64,000 bases of DNA from Sulfuriferula nivalis (lineage in GTDB: Bacteria > Pseudomonadota > Gammaproteobacteria > Burkholderiales > Sulfuriferulaceae): contig NZ_AP021881.1 in assembly GCF_009937995.1 (NCBI RefSeq), positions 2,604,001-2,668,000 of the forward strand. Reading direction: 5' to 3'. The notes below the pieces were generated by a model. The model searched no databases and had not been told where the DNA came from. It saw only the letters and a list, made by a program, of their open reading frames with translations. Every line of letters begins with the position of its first letter. The first letter of the stretch is position 1. A program made the translations under genes and the position numbers. Of the stretch, positions 28,098 to 38,092 are shown in pieces.

Positions 28098-29114
28098 TTA
28101 CAACAAATCTTTTAGCACATTAACAATTCGCACACTATTTAACGCCACACCCGAGTGAATATTATCGGCGACCAGCCAATAATTCAGGCCAGGCTGAGAT
28201 CCCATTGCACCGCGTATGCGGCCTACGAAGACATCGTCACAACCCACCACGTCAACAGGAGTAGGATAAACACCGTCTTCAGCATCCGCCACCAGCACGC
28301 CGGTCTGTTGCTGCCACAACGCCGTTGACAATCCAACACTCACTGGCTTGCTTGTTATTACCTGAACTGATTGACCATGCCCATAAAAAACTGGTACACG
28401 AACTGCTGTAGGATTAACAACCAAGTCTGGAAGCGCCAAAACTTTCTGCGTCTCATTAATCAACTTCATTTCTTCAATACTATAACCATTATCCATCAAA
28501 TCACCAACTTGCGGCAAAATGTTAAAGGAAATACGCTTAGAATATACGTTATTTTCAGTTTCGTTAAGGCTAAAAATCGCTCTGGTTTGTTCAGCCAGCT
28601 CATCGACTCCAGCTCGACCAGAGCCAGAAACTGACTGATAAGTTGAAACATTTACACTAACCAAGCCAAATTCACTTGCTAATGGCTTCAAACTCAACGC
28701 CAAGTGCATACTCACTGCACATGGACTGGCAATAATCGATAATTTACCAGAATCTGTAAGCACTGCTTCATTCACACCCACTACGACGAGTGGCACACCG
28801 CTATCTTGACGAAAATGGGGACTAGTATCAATGACTACACAACCTGCAGCTACGGCAACAGGAGCAATTCGTGCAGATAATTCGGCACTTGCTGCAAATA
28901 TAGCCACCTGCACCAGTGAAAAATCAAAGTCATCAACGTCGGTTACAATTTTATCCTGATATTTAAACTGCAATTCACTACCCACCGCTTCACCGGTGGA
29001 TAGCATATAGAGCTGACCCAAACCAATCTCCGCCTCAGCCAAATGCGCCAATACCGCCTCGCCAACCAAGGTGGTTACACCTAACACCGCAATATTCAAT
29101 ACAGCGGCGCTCAT
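28098..29114 (-). CDS. usg: Usg-type aspartate-semialdehyde dehydrogenase homologue
   Basis: Paralogue of Asd in the Usg group, conserved next to fimV/truA in many proteobacteria and of uncertain function. The start at 29114 forms an ATGA overlap with the asd stop; the longer frame to 29168 lies inside asd. It is 338 residues long. The NAD(P)-binding N-terminus reads [15 protein letters not shown]. Residues equivalent to the ASADH active site seem present: Cys132 in ASPCAVSM, Gln160 in TYQSVSGSG, Arg239 in AVRVPV and His246 in YGHGQSV. The usual Asn before the Cys is Pro. Whether it is catalytically active is open. Confidence 0.82.
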   Translation of the reverse strand: MSAAVLNIAVLGVTTLVGEAVLAHLAEAEIGLGQLYMLSTGEAVGSELQFKYQDKIVTDVDDFDFSLVQVAIFAASAELSARIAPVAVAAGCVVIDTSPHFRQDSGVPLVVVGVNEAVLTDSGKLSIIASPCAVSMHLALSLKPLASEFGLVSVNVSTYQSVSGSGRAGVDELAEQTRAIFSLNETENNVYSKRISFNILPQVGDLMDNGYSIEEMKLINETQKVLALPDLVVNPTAVRVPVFYGHGQSVQVITSKPVSVGLSTALWQQQTGVLVADAEDGVYPTPVDVVGCDDVFVGRIRGAMGSQPGLNYWLVADNIHSGVALNSVRIVNVLKDLL

Positions 29115-30226
29115 TGAGCCTCTACCAGGATACGCAACATGCGACGCAACGGCTCTGCCGCACCCCATAACAACTGGTCACCCACTGTGAACGCGGACAG
29201 ATATTCACCGCCCATATACATTTTGCGCATACGTCCGACAGGAACAGCCAGCGTGCCTGTTACTGCGACAGGGGTTAAATCAGTCATACTAATTTCCTTT
29301 TGGTTAGGTACGACTTTTACCCATGCATTATGACCAGCAATAATAGATTCAATCTCATCCATAGGCACGTCTTGATTAAGCTTAACCGTCAGCGCCTGGC
29401 TGTGGCAACGCATTGCACCAATACGCACACATAATCCATCAATATTAATTTGATCGCCATGTAAACCTAAAATTTTGTTAGTCTCAGCCCGCGCTTTCCA
29501 CTCTTCTTTACTCTGACCGTTTCCCAAATCCTTGTCTATCCAAGGAATCAAACTCCCAGCTAATGGCACACCAAAGTTAGATTTAGGGAAAGCGTCATCA
29601 CGCAAGACTCCGGCAACTTCTCTATCAATATCCAAAATGGCTGAAGCCGGATCATCCAGCAAACCGGACACCGTACGATGTGTTTCACCCATCTGGTTTA
29701 GCAACTCGCGCATGTTTTGTGCGCCCGCACCTGAAGCAGCTTGATAAGTCATCGCGCTGATCCAATCCACCATATTTTCGCGGAACAAGCCACCCAACGC
29801 CATCAACATCAATGACACGGTGCAATTACCACCGATGAAATCCTTACCACCATTAGCCAGCGCATCTTTGATCACATGCTGGTTAACGGGGTCGAGGATA
29901 ATCACGCTATCGGATTCCATGCGCAATGTTGAAGCCGCATCTATCCAATAGCCCTTCCAGCCCGCAGCACGCAATTGCCCGAATACCTCAGTCGTATAAT
30001 CACCACCTTGAGTAGAAATAATCGCATCCATGGCTTTAAGCTCATCGATATTGCGCGCATCTTTCAATGCAGGAATATCACGCCCAATTTCTGGACCTTT
30101 GCCACCCACTTGCGAGGTAGTAAAAAACACAGGGTCTATTACATCAAAATCACGCTCTTCGCGCATACGCTGCATAAGCACCGAACCTACCATGCCACGC
30201 CAACCAACCAGACCTACTCGCATCAT
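29111..30226 (-). CDS. asd: Aspartate-semialdehyde dehydrogenase
   Basis: Reduces aspartyl-phosphate to the semialdehyde feeding lysine/diaminopimelate, threonine and methionine. Starting at 30226 ([14 protein letters not shown], with AAGGA upstream) gives 371 residues. The nucleophile is then Cys135 ([10 protein letters not shown]), the same number as in E. coli Asd. [14 protein letters not shown] and the C-terminal [13 protein letters not shown] region are typical of the Gram-negative class. It follows leuB by 14 bases and overlaps usg. Confidence 0.95.
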   Translation of the reverse strand: MMRVGLVGWRGMVGSVLMQRMREERDFDVIDPVFFTTSQVGGKGPEIGRDIPALKDARNIDELKAMDAIISTQGGDYTTEVFGQLRAAGWKGYWIDAASTLRMESDSVIILDPVNQHVIKDALANGGKDFIGGNCTVSLMLMALGGLFRENMVDWISAMTYQAASGAGAQNMRELLNQMGETHRTVSGLLDDPASAILDIDREVAGVLRDDAFPKSNFGVPLAGSLIPWIDKDLGNGQSKEEWKARAETNKILGLHGDQINIDGLCVRIGAMRCHSQALTVKLNQDVPMDEIESIIAGHNAWVKVVPNQKEISMTDLTPVAVTGTLAVPVGRMRKMYMGGEYLSAFTVGDQLLWGAAEPLRRMLRILVEAQ

Positions 30227-30240
30227 ACTTCCATCCTTAA

Positions 30241-31305
30241 TTAAAGCGCTGCAACAACAGCATCGCCCATCGCTGCACAACCCACTTTAGTCGTGCCTGC
30301 GGTATAAATATCTACTGTACGCAGACCACTGCTAATCACTTTCTTCACTGCGTTTTCGATGCGATCGGCAACATCATCACGTCCGAAGGTGTAACGCATC
30401 ATCATCGCCGCGGATAAAATGGTGGCCAATGGATTAGCAATATCCTGTCCTGCTATATCAGGTGCAGAGCCATGTATAGGCTCGTACATGCCTTTGCGAT
30501 TCTGGTCTAACGACGCCGAACCCAGCATGCCAATAGAACCTGTCAACATAGACGCCTCATCGGACAAAATGTCACCAAAAATATTACCAGTGACAATAAC
30601 GTCAAATTGCTTAGGATTACGCACTAATTGCATCGCTGCGTTATCAACATACATATGCGACAACGCCACTTCTGGATATTCCTTGGCCGTTTCAATAACC
30701 ACTTCACGCCATAACTCACTGGTTTCCAGTACGTTGGCTTTTTCCACTGAGCACAATTTTTTGTTACGCTTCATCGCAATCTGGAAACCGATATGCGCCA
30801 CGCGACGCACTTCTGATTCACTATAACGCATAGTGTTATAGCCTTCGCGCTCGCCGTTGGCATTGACATGTATGCCGCGCGGCTGGCCAAAATATAAATC
30901 GCCGGTCAATTCACGCACAATCATGATATCCAGTCCTGACACCACTTCTGCTTTCAAAGTAGACGCATCCGCGAGTTCTGGATAAACATTAACGGGACGC
31001 AGATTCGCAAATAAATTTAGCTCTTTACGAATGCGTAGCAGCCCTTGCTCAGGGCGCATGGGGCGCGGCAAACTATCATATTGATAACCACCTACAGCGC
31101 CTAACAAAACAGCATCAGCCGCACGTGATAGTGCCAGCGTTGCTTCAGGCAAAGGATCGCCCGCTGCATCATAACCCGCGCCACCGATAGTCGCATGCTC
31201 CATTTCGATTTTCAAACCTTCGCTATTCAAAGCCTGCAACACTTTTACTGCCTGCGCAGCTACTTCAGGACCTATTCCATCACCCGGTAAAACAGCAATT
31301 TTCAT
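30241..31305 (-). CDS. leuB: 3-isopropylmalate dehydrogenase
   Basis: Oxidative decarboxylation step of leucine synthesis, NAD-dependent. It is 354 residues long. It shows the N-terminal [10 protein letters not shown] and the substrate-binding Arg/Tyr region ([28 protein letters not shown]). The metal-binding Asp residues are in the [15 protein letters not shown] motif and [18 protein letters not shown]. It lies 42 bases after leuD in a leuC-leuD-leuB operon. Confidence 0.97.
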   Translation of the reverse strand: MKIAVLPGDGIGPEVAAQAVKVLQALNSEGLKIEMEHATIGGAGYDAAGDPLPEATLALSRAADAVLLGAVGGYQYDSLPRPMRPEQGLLRIRKELNLFANLRPVNVYPELADASTLKAEVVSGLDIMIVRELTGDLYFGQPRGIHVNANGEREGYNTMRYSESEVRRVAHIGFQIAMKRNKKLCSVEKANVLETSELWREVVIETAKEYPEVALSHMYVDNAAMQLVRNPKQFDVIVTGNIFGDILSDEASMLTGSIGMLGSASLDQNRKGMYEPIHGSAPDIAGQDIANPLATILSAAMMMRYTFGRDDVADRIENAVKKVISSGLRTVDIYTAGTTKVGCAAMGDAVVAAL

Positions 31306-31347
31306 TTTATGCTTTCAATAATCAAATAAATAACCGTCAATCAACTC

Positions 31348-31986
31348 TTAAACAAACAACCATGGCGCAGTCAGATTGCGCTGTGCTTCATACGCACGAA
31401 TTTCATCCACATGTTTCAAAGTCAGCCCAATATCATCCAGACCATTCAACAAACAATATTTACGGTGAGCATCAACCTCAAAACCGAATACCGCACCCGA
31501 TGGAGTAGTAACGGTTTGCTGATTCAGATCAACATGCAAACGATAACCAACGGTTGCAGCGGTTTCAGCAAACAGCTGGTCGACCACTTCTGCCGCCAAA
31601 ACGATAGGTAACAAGCCATTTTTGAAACAGTTGTTGTAAAAAATATCAGCAAAACTCGGTGCAATGATGGCCCGTATGCCATAATCCTCTAACGCCCAAG
31701 GCGCATGCTCACGGCTGGAACCACAACCGAAGTTCTCACGGGCCAACAACACTTCAGCACCTTGATACTGCGACTTATTCAACACAAAATCCGGATTCAG
31801 GGGACGATGGGTATTATCCTGGCCAGGCTCACCATGATCCAGATAACGCCACTCATCGAACAAATTAGGTCCGAAACCGCTGCGTTTAATGGATTTCAGA
31901 AACTGCTTAGGAATAATGGCGTCGGTATCCACATTCGCTCTATCGAGCGGAACAACCAGCCCATCTAACTCAACAAATGGCTTCAC
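31348..31986 (-). CDS. leuD: 3-isopropylmalate dehydratase small subunit
   Basis: Small subunit of isopropylmalate isomerase, a swivelling domain that pairs with LeuC. It is 212 residues long. It shows [17 protein letters not shown] and the [13 protein letters not shown] motif. The start codon is GTG (31986), since the conserved N-terminus begins right there. It begins 13 bases after leuC. The C-terminal extension after GLDDIGLTL is usual for proteobacteria. Confidence 0.96.
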   Translation of the reverse strand: MKPFVELDGLVVPLDRANVDTDAIIPKQFLKSIKRSGFGPNLFDEWRYLDHGEPGQDNTHRPLNPDFVLNKSQYQGAEVLLARENFGCGSSREHAPWALEDYGIRAIIAPSFADIFYNNCFKNGLLPIVLAAEVVDQLFAETAATVGYRLHVDLNQQTVTTPSGAVFGFEVDAHRKYCLLNGLDDIGLTLKHVDEIRAYEAQRNLTAPWLFV

Positions 31987-31999
31987 TTAGCAGCACCTT

Positions 32000-33403
32000 T
32001 CAAAATTCACGCACATCAACAAAATGGCCAGCCAATGCCGCAGCAGCAGCCATTGCAGGACTCACCAAATGGGTACGCCCACCTTGCCCCTGACGACCTT
32101 CAAAATTTCGGTTGGAGGTTGCAGCACAACGCTCACCAGGCTCCAGCCTGTCCGCATTCATCGCTAGACACATAGAGCAACCAGGATCACGCCACTCAAA
32201 ACCAGCAGCAATAAACAGCTTATCCAAACCTTCTTGCTCAGCCTGTTGCTTAACCAGACCGGAACCCGGCACCACCATCGCCAATTTCACATTTGCTGCT
32301 TTTTGACGACCTTTGATAACGGCCGCAGCGGCGCGCAAGTCTTCTATACGTGAATTTGTACACGAGCCTATAAACACTTTATCAATCGCAATCTCTGCCA
32401 TCGGCGTATTTGCAGTCAGACCCATATAAGCCAACGCCCGTTCCCAGTCATTACGCTTAACTGCATCCGTTGCGTCAGCTGGATCAGGCACGCGACCAGT
32501 CACTGCCACCACCATTTCCGGTGATGTTCCCCAAGTCACTTGCGGTTGAATATCCGCGGCATTGAGCACAACCTCATGGTCAAACACAGCATCCGCATCT
32601 GACACTAAGGTCTGCCACCACGCAACAGCCTGATCCCACATTGCACCCTTAGGCGCAGCAGGACGGCCATGTACGTAATCTATGGTTTTAGCATCCACCG
32701 CAACCATACCTGCACGCGCGCCAGCTTCTATCGCCATATTGCATAACGTCATGCGCCCTTCCATACTCAAACCACGTATCGCCGAACCAGCAAATTCAAG
32801 CGCATATCCTGTACCACCTGCAGTGCCGATGACACCGATAATCGCCAATGCCACATCTTTAGCAGTCACGCCTGCACCAAGGTCACCTTCTACCAGCACA
32901 CGCATGGACTTGGATTTCTTACTCACCAGACATTGTGTCGCCAATACATGTTCAACTTCGGATGTACCAATACCAAAAGCTAAAGCACCAAATGCACCAT
33001 GCGTACTGGTATGCGAATCTCCGCACACCACGGTCATGCCAGGCAGAGTCAAGCCTTGCTCAGGTCCGATAACATGCACTATGCCCTGACGCACATCATT
33101 CATTTTAAATTCTTGTATGCCAAATTCAGCACAGTTCTGATCCAGCGTTTCTACTTGCAAACGCGAAATAGGGTCGGCTATACCCGCTGCCCTATGAGTA
33201 GTCGGCACATTGTGATCGGGCACTGCCACAGCGGCACCTGCACGCCACGGTTTGCGGCCAGCCAGTCGCAAACCTTCAAATGCCTGAGGACTGGTAACTT
33301 CGTGAACCAAATGCCTATCTATGTAGATCAACGCAGACCCATCGGCTTCTGTATGTACCAAATGCGCCTGCCAAAGCTTATCGTATAACGTTTGCCCGCT
33401 CAT
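32000..33403 (-). CDS. leuC: 3-isopropylmalate dehydratase large subunit
   Basis: Aconitase-family [4Fe-4S] enzyme converting 2- to 3-isopropylmalate. The ATG at 33403 ([11 protein letters not shown]) is used rather than the TTG at 33415, giving 467 residues. The cluster ligands are in [11 protein letters not shown] and [59 protein letters not shown] is the usual core. It is the first gene of the leuCDB - asd - usg - fimV series, with its own promoter just upstream. leuA is not in the window. Confidence 0.97.
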   Translation of the reverse strand: MSGQTLYDKLWQAHLVHTEADGSALIYIDRHLVHEVTSPQAFEGLRLAGRKPWRAGAAVAVPDHNVPTTHRAAGIADPISRLQVETLDQNCAEFGIQEFKMNDVRQGIVHVIGPEQGLTLPGMTVVCGDSHTSTHGAFGALAFGIGTSEVEHVLATQCLVSKKSKSMRVLVEGDLGAGVTAKDVALAIIGVIGTAGGTGYALEFAGSAIRGLSMEGRMTLCNMAIEAGARAGMVAVDAKTIDYVHGRPAAPKGAMWDQAVAWWQTLVSDADAVFDHEVVLNAADIQPQVTWGTSPEMVVAVTGRVPDPADATDAVKRNDWERALAYMGLTANTPMAEIAIDKVFIGSCTNSRIEDLRAAAAVIKGRQKAANVKLAMVVPGSGLVKQQAEQEGLDKLFIAAGFEWRDPGCSMCLAMNADRLEPGERCAATSNRNFEGRQGQGGRTHLVSPAMAAAAALAGHFVDVREF

Positions 33404-33435
33404 GAATCTAACCAATCTTAATAATCGAACCAGAA

Positions 33436-33464
33436 ATTATACACAGACTCCAGCAAATTGATAA
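33436..33464 (-). promoter_or_regulatory. Putative promoter of the leuCDB operon
   Basis: On the minus strand TTATCA (33464-33459), a 17-base spacer and a perfect TATAAT (33441-33436). Transcription would start near 33429, leaving a leader of about 26 bases before the leuC ATG, too short for a leucine attenuator. It sits directly after the stop of the MFS gene. Confidence 0.55.
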
Positions 33465-33465
33465 A

Positions 33466-34620
33466 TCAGCACATTTTCGCCTCTAACTTACTCAGCTGGC
33501 TTGCAACCAGAATAGCGCCCACGGCCGCGCAAGCTGCCGCAATACTAAACACCCAAACGGCTCCCCAACTATCCCAAACCGCGCCCGCATACAGACCACC
33601 CAACGTGCCACCTGCACCATAAGTGACACTGTTATACAGGCCTTGACCTCGTGCCTGGTTACGGCCATGAAAATATCGGTGTATGAGTGCTACCGCCGAT
33701 AAGTGATATGCGCCGAAAGTTGCTGCATGCAGAATCTGCGCAAATATTATCCAGCCTAAATAATCTATGCCCCAGGCGATAATAATGAATCGCAGCACAG
33801 CAATCAGCAATGTCGTCAGCAATATCCGCGCCATGGACACGTTAGGCAACCACCGCGGCAACCACATGAAAACAGCTATTTCAGCTATCACACCAAGTGC
33901 CCATAACCAGCCTACTGCGCTTTTACTGTAGCCATGCGCAACTAAATCAATAGAATAAAAAGCATAATAAGGTCCGTGTGCTACAGCCATCAGAAAACAG
34001 CCCAGCAACAAGCTCATGACCTCTGGTCGCCGTACCACATGCCATATATCTACATGCACTCGCGTTTGCGTATTAATTTTCGCATCAGGGATATAACTTG
34101 CCAACCAGCCTATCCCGACCATAATCGCCAGGATAGCCCACGGCAAATCACCCACTGGACGGAAATTCAGCCAATAACCCAACCCTAACACGGCTATCAC
34201 AAAGCCTATGGAACCCCACAACCGTATCTGACCATATCGATGCGTATGCGACCCCAAATGCGACATCGTAGTTGCCTCAACCAAAGGCAAAGACGCGCTC
34301 CAGAAAAAACTCATTGTCGCCATCACCACAAACAACCACGCAAACTGACTACCGAAAAACACGCCAGCAAAACACAATAAACTTAACCAGGCCGTCAATC
34401 TCACCATAGCGGCACGCTTACCCGTTTTATCCGCCAGCCAACCCCAAATATTAGGTGAGAATATACGGGTCACCTGTAACAGCGACATCAACACCCCGAT
34501 TTGCCAAGCACTAAACGACAGTGACTGCAGGTATAAGCCCCAATATGGCGACATCGCGCCGACAAATGCAAAATAAAAGAAGTAGAACCCTGACAGCCGC
34601 CAATACGGTAAATTAGCCAC
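33466..34620 (-). CDS. MFS transporter (MFS_1-like / HcaT-type)
   Basis: Twelve-helix major facilitator protein of 384 residues. The opening RLSGFYFFYFAFVGAMSPYWGLYL and the GWLADKTGKRAAMVRLTAW loop after helix 2 match the MFS_1-like group that includes HcaT and nucleoside permeases. The substrate cannot be predicted. The first 8 bases overlap the end of msrA, so it is coupled to that gene. Confidence 0.85.
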   Translation of the reverse strand: MANLPYWRLSGFYFFYFAFVGAMSPYWGLYLQSLSFSAWQIGVLMSLLQVTRIFSPNIWGWLADKTGKRAAMVRLTAWLSLLCFAGVFFGSQFAWLFVVMATMSFFWSASLPLVEATTMSHLGSHTHRYGQIRLWGSIGFVIAVLGLGYWLNFRPVGDLPWAILAIMVGIGWLASYIPDAKINTQTRVHVDIWHVVRRPEVMSLLLGCFLMAVAHGPYYAFYSIDLVAHGYSKSAVGWLWALGVIAEIAVFMWLPRWLPNVSMARILLTTLLIAVLRFIIIAWGIDYLGWIIFAQILHAATFGAYHLSAVALIHRYFHGRNQARGQGLYNSVTYGAGGTLGGLYAGAVWDSWGAVWVFSIAAACAAVGAILVASQLSKLEAKMC

Positions 34621-35167
34621 GCACTTCTACCCATTGTGGGAAGTGTTGCTGAAATTTAGCCACTTTAGGTGCCACCACATACTGGCAATAACCTTGCTGC
34701 GGATGCAATTCAAAATAATGCTGGTGCATTTCTTCCGCTCGATAAAACTCAGTAGCCGGACTTAACTCAGTTACGACCGGGCGATCCATTTTCGACTGTA
34801 ATTGTGTTAACACTTCAGCAGACGTCTTCTTTTGCATTTCATCATAATAAAAAATAACCGAGCGATATTGCGTACCAACATCATTACCTTGACGATTTAA
34901 TGTCGTAGCATCATGAATAGTAAAAAAAACATGCAATATATCTACCAAACTAGTCTGCTGTGTATCGTATGTAACTTGAACTACTTCTGCATGTCCGGTC
35001 GTACCCGTACACACATCCTCATATACAGGATCAGGTTGCGCACCGCCCATGTAGCCTGATACAACACGTATTACACCATGCATTTTTTCAAACACAGCCT
35101 CAAGACACCAGAAGCAGCCGCCGCCTAAAGTTACTGTTGATATTTCGTGATTATTTCCTGTTGACAT
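34613..35167 (-). CDS. msrA: Peptide methionine (S)-S-oxide reductase MsrA
   Basis: Repairs the S-form of methionine sulfoxide in proteins. The catalytic cysteine is Cys18 in TLGGGCFWCLEAVF, with Cys21 next to it. The GYMGGAQPDPVYEDVCTGTTGHAEVV stretch is diagnostic. It is 184 residues long, with no signal peptide, so cytoplasmic. It is divergent from the 138-aa orphan gene across 80 bases. Confidence 0.95.
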   Translation of the reverse strand: MSTGNNHEISTVTLGGGCFWCLEAVFEKMHGVIRVVSGYMGGAQPDPVYEDVCTGTTGHAEVVQVTYDTQQTSLVDILHVFFTIHDATTLNRQGNDVGTQYRSVIFYYDEMQKKTSAEVLTQLQSKMDRPVVTELSPATEFYRAEEMHQHYFELHPQQGYCQYVVAPKVAKFQQHFPQWVEVRG

Positions 35168-35247
35168 TCAACTCTCTCACTTCCATATACCAAATACAAA
35201 AAAACAGGTTAAAATATGATTTTTTACTATCATGAAGGACGTTAGGT

Positions 35248-35664
35248 ATGTCAGGTCATTTCCCTTTCAGCGGCAACACTAACCGTGTAAGCGTATTCGG
35301 TTTTTACGATCGTCACAACCTAAACACCACCATGCAAGAAAAGTATTATAAATGGTGGTACGACTGGGCGAAAAACTTTGTCATGAATGACCCAGACTTG
35401 AGCGCTGTTAAGGGTTATGAATTCAAAAACTACCCTTACGGCCAACACTCCCATACGGACTTCCATTTACGTCAAGGTTTATGGGCTACCACGCTAATTG
35501 ATTTGGGTGGCTTCATTACAGGTACATTGTTTGGCAAAATGTCAGATGACGCCATGCATAAACTGGATGAAGATCATCACCACTTCCTGCATAAGCTTGA
35601 AGAAGAAGCTAAACAGAATCCACGTCCAGCATCACCTGAAATCGGCTGGTTCCGCCATTTCTAA
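35248..35664 (+). CDS. Unrecognised 138-residue protein upstream of nth
   Basis: I do not recognise a family. The protein is rich in aromatic residues (FGFYDRHN, EKYYKWWYDWAKNF) and His. It has one hydrophobic stretch (LWATTLIDLGGFITGTLFG, about 77-95) that could be a membrane-associated helix. A charged His-rich helix follows (MHKLDEDHHHFLHKLEEE, about 101-118), and the C-terminus is GWFRHF. There is no signal peptide. AAGGA lies about 12 bases before the ATG. The stop codon overlaps the predicted ATT start region of nth. Codon use and composition look like its neighbours, so it is probably native and expressed with the nth - FIST - DUF1841 genes. Confidence 0.65.
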   Translation: MSGHFPFSGNTNRVSVFGFYDRHNLNTTMQEKYYKWWYDWAKNFVMNDPDLSAVKGYEFKNYPYGQHSHTDFHLRQGLWATTLIDLGGFITGTLFGKMSDDAMHKLDEDHHHFLHKLEEEAKQNPRPASPEIGWFRHF

Positions 35665-36298
35665 ACTCACCAGCAGTCAACGCCGCGAGATATTTTCCCG
35701 TTTCGCGGCGGTTAATCCCACCCCTACCACTGAACTCGAATATCAAAGCACATTTGAATTATTGGTAGCGGTTGTACTTTCAGCACAAGCAACTGATAAA
35801 AGCGTCAACATTGCCACACGCATTTTATTTAAAATTGCTAATACCCCTGAAGATATATTTGCACTAGGTGAACAGCGCTTAGCTGAATACATTCAGAGAA
35901 TAGGCTTATACAAAAGCAAAGCCAGACACTTAATCGCGACTTGCCAAATTCTGGTTGAGCAGCATAACAGCATCGTTCCCAATAACCGCACCGAATTAGA
36001 AGCATTACCTGGCGTAGGACGTAAAACTGCAAACGTCATACTCAACACTGCATTTGGCGAAGCTGTCATGGCGGTGGATACCCATATATTTCGGGTATCT
36101 AATCGCATCGGGCTGGCGCCTGGTAAAACAGTACTAATTGTTGAACAAAAATTAATGAAAGCCATACCTAAAGATTATATGGTCAATGCACATCACTGGC
36201 TGATATTGCATGGCCGATACATTTGCAAGGCACGCAAACCTGACTGCACCCATTGCATCATTGCTGACCTCTGCAAATACAAAGATAAAACCGTATGA
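35657..36298 (+). CDS. nth: Endonuclease III (Nth), probable ATT start
   Basis: DNA glycosylase/AP lyase removing oxidised pyrimidines. The helix-hairpin-helix reads LPGVGRKTANV, with catalytic Lys123, and the catalytic Asp is Asp141 in AVDTHIFRV. The [4Fe-4S] ligands are Cys190, Cys197, Cys200 and Cys206, spaced C-x6-C-x2-C-x5-C. These positions are each three above E. coli Nth when counting from ATT at 35657, placing the start almost exactly where homologues begin. No ATG, GTG or TTG occurs in frame nearby. The next options are ATG 35567 or TTG 35498, which would add 30 or 53 unrelated residues inside the upstream gene. ATT overlaps the stop of the upstream gene, so coupling is likely. Confidence 0.9.
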   Translation: MSKLTSSQRREIFSRFAAVNPTPTTELEYQSTFELLVAVVLSAQATDKSVNIATRILFKIANTPEDIFALGEQRLAEYIQRIGLYKSKARHLIATCQILVEQHNSIVPNNRTELEALPGVGRKTANVILNTAFGEAVMAVDTHIFRVSNRIGLAPGKTVLIVEQKLMKAIPKDYMVNAHHWLILHGRYICKARKPDCTHCIIADLCKYKDKTV

Positions 36299-37383
36299 TA
36301 GCCACCGGCATCGCAACGGGTAAAACCGCTGACCCTGCTATTGCAGCACAAGCAGTTGCAATGGCAATGGATAAGCTATCAGTTACTCACGCCAATAGTG
36401 TATTACTTTTTTTGAGCGATGCATTTGCACGAGACCCACAACCTGCACTGCTCGCTGCATCACGCCAGAGTCAATGCATACAAATCAGCGGTTGTAGTGC
36501 TGCAGGTATATTCACTGAACAAGACTGGGTACTTGACGCTCCTGCTGCCGCTGCCATGGTATTTAGCGGAAATCTGGGTCTAAATACTGCACACTCTCCT
36601 GAATCTGACGACTTATTGCTAGCACTGACAGCCCCTAACGCCATTAACCACAACTGGATTAAATCGCCAGGACAACGTTTCGGCGGCGTAGCCGGTGATG
36701 CTACTGGCCACGGCCTATACAAAGTTTGGAATAATGGAAAAATCAACACCGCAGGACACTGTGAACTATATTTGCCCAACACGACTGGTGCTATCGGCAT
36801 ATCGCACGGCATCCGCGCCTTAACTGCCCCTGTAACCGTTACCGAATCCAATGGCTACGATGTGCTATCTCTAGGCCGTCAATCTGCACTCAACCTGCTT
36901 GCCAGAGAGTTACCACTTGAGATTCGTGAGTTACCACGTATACCACTCCACCTCATCATGGCGGCAGAAGTCTACGGAGAGCCTGATTCGGCACTAATGG
37001 ATGGTCGTTATCGTCTTATCCCTGTTATCGCCACCAACACTGACGACAGATCCGTGACGTTGGCATCTCGTTTAGCTGAAGGCAGCCAGATGTTCTGGGC
37101 TATTCGCCAACCACTCGCGGCAGAACGCAGCATGCGTGTTGCCGTTGATAGAACTGCGCAGATTTTAGGCCATGATCCGAAATTTGCGATTATCGCCAGT
37201 TCATCTGGACGTGGTCCTGGCTTCTATGGTGGCATAGATAAGGATTTACTTGCAGTGAAGTCATGCTTCCCCGACTTACCATTTATCGGCTTTTACGGCA
37301 ATGGAGAAATTTGCTGGCTCAATGACAGCAACCAGTTATTAGAATACTCAACCGTTTTCGGACTTTTTGACTACAATGTTTAA
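36295..37383 (+). CDS. FIST-domain signal transduction protein
   Basis: Predicted small-ligand sensor with FIST N (about 30-200) and FIST C (about 205-345) domains; the family is proposed to bind amino acids or similar ligands. Diagnostic stretches are QISGCSAAGIFT, GQRFGGVAGDATGHGLYKVW, FAIIASSSGRGPGFYGG and the terminal PFIGFYGNGEI. It is 362 residues long, with no TM segment or output domain, so it must act through a partner. The ATG overlaps the nth stop (ATGA), and the end overlaps the DUF1841 gene by 8 bases. Confidence 0.88.
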   Translation: MIATGIATGKTADPAIAAQAVAMAMDKLSVTHANSVLLFLSDAFARDPQPALLAASRQSQCIQISGCSAAGIFTEQDWVLDAPAAAAMVFSGNLGLNTAHSPESDDLLLALTAPNAINHNWIKSPGQRFGGVAGDATGHGLYKVWNNGKINTAGHCELYLPNTTGAIGISHGIRALTAPVTVTESNGYDVLSLGRQSALNLLARELPLEIRELPRIPLHLIMAAEVYGEPDSALMDGRYRLIPVIATNTDDRSVTLASRLAEGSQMFWAIRQPLAAERSMRVAVDRTAQILGHDPKFAIIASSSGRGPGFYGGIDKDLLAVKSCFPDLPFIGFYGNGEICWLNDSNQLLEYSTVFGLFDYNV

Positions 37384-37813
37384 TCCAAGCAGACAGGACG
37401 CTCGCCAGTTTTATTTCACTACCTGGCGCAAATATCAAGATAAGCAACCTCTAGTAGGTGCAGAACTCATTGCTATTGATATTATGCTGACACATCCTGA
37501 ATATCATGATTTACTAAATCAGCCTGAACGTTATGGCGAGCAGGACTACCCGCCCGAGCTAGGTGCAACCAACCCTTTTTTACATCTTTCCATGCACTTA
37601 GCGATTCATGAGCAACTATCCATCGATCAACCTGCTGGTGTACGTGGCCACTACCAAAAATTATGCGCGCTATTTCAAGACGAAATGCGCGCACAGCATG
37701 AAATGATGGACTGTTTAGCAGAAATGATTTGGCAGGCTCAACGACAGCAAACTGCCTTTGATCCTGCCATTTATTTTGAATGCCTGATTAAGAAAACCTT
37801 AACGACGCCATAA
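37376..37813 (+). CDS. DUF1841 family protein
   Basis: A 145-residue helical cytoplasmic protein of unknown function found mainly in betaproteobacteria. It begins MFNPSRQDARQFYFTTWRKYQ and has the conserved NPFLHLSMHLAIHEQLSIDQP block with several His, which could bind metal. ATG 37376 is preferred to the TTG at 37367. It is the last gene of the orphan - nth - FIST - DUF1841 unit. Its end overlaps the convergent DUF2818 gene by 15 bases. Confidence 0.88.
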   Translation: MFNPSRQDARQFYFTTWRKYQDKQPLVGAELIAIDIMLTHPEYHDLLNQPERYGEQDYPPELGATNPFLHLSMHLAIHEQLSIDQPAGVRGHYQKLCALFQDEMRAQHEMMDCLAEMIWQAQRQQTAFDPAIYFECLIKKTLTTP

Positions 37814-38092
37814 GTAACGATACACAAACCCCGGGAACGCAAGCACTATAAACATACTTGCTGTAACTGCATAAAACTCCCAATGCTGGGGATGTGCCAC
37901 ACCTGTCTTTTGTTCCAGCAGGCGACCTAAGAATCCCACAACAAAATACCAAATCACCATTTCCAATACATGCCATCCCAGCGCCTTATATTCCGTTTTC
38001 ACTGGAATTACCAGCATCACTCTGTTGGTAAAAAAAGGAATATTGGCCGCAGCTAAAGCTACAACTAGCAATGCTAATACACTGGTATTCAT
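37799..38092 (-). CDS. DUF2818 family membrane protein
   Basis: A 97-residue inner-membrane protein with three hydrophobic segments, found next to nuoN in many betaproteobacteria. The start at 38092 overlaps the nuoN stop as ATGA, and the protein then begins [21 protein letters not shown]. Its constant position suggests an accessory role to complex I, which is inference. Confidence 0.87.
   Translation of the reverse strand: MNTSVLALLVVALAAANIPFFTNRVMLVIPVKTEYKALGWHVLEMVIWYFVVGFLGRLLEQKTGVAHPQHWEFYAVTASMFIVLAFPGFVYRYLWRR

Noticed and set aside
35161-35220. TTGACA at the msrA start with TATGAT/TAAAAT further on as a promoter for the orphan gene
   Set aside because: Spacing does not fit a standard promoter with any of the candidate -10 hexamers.
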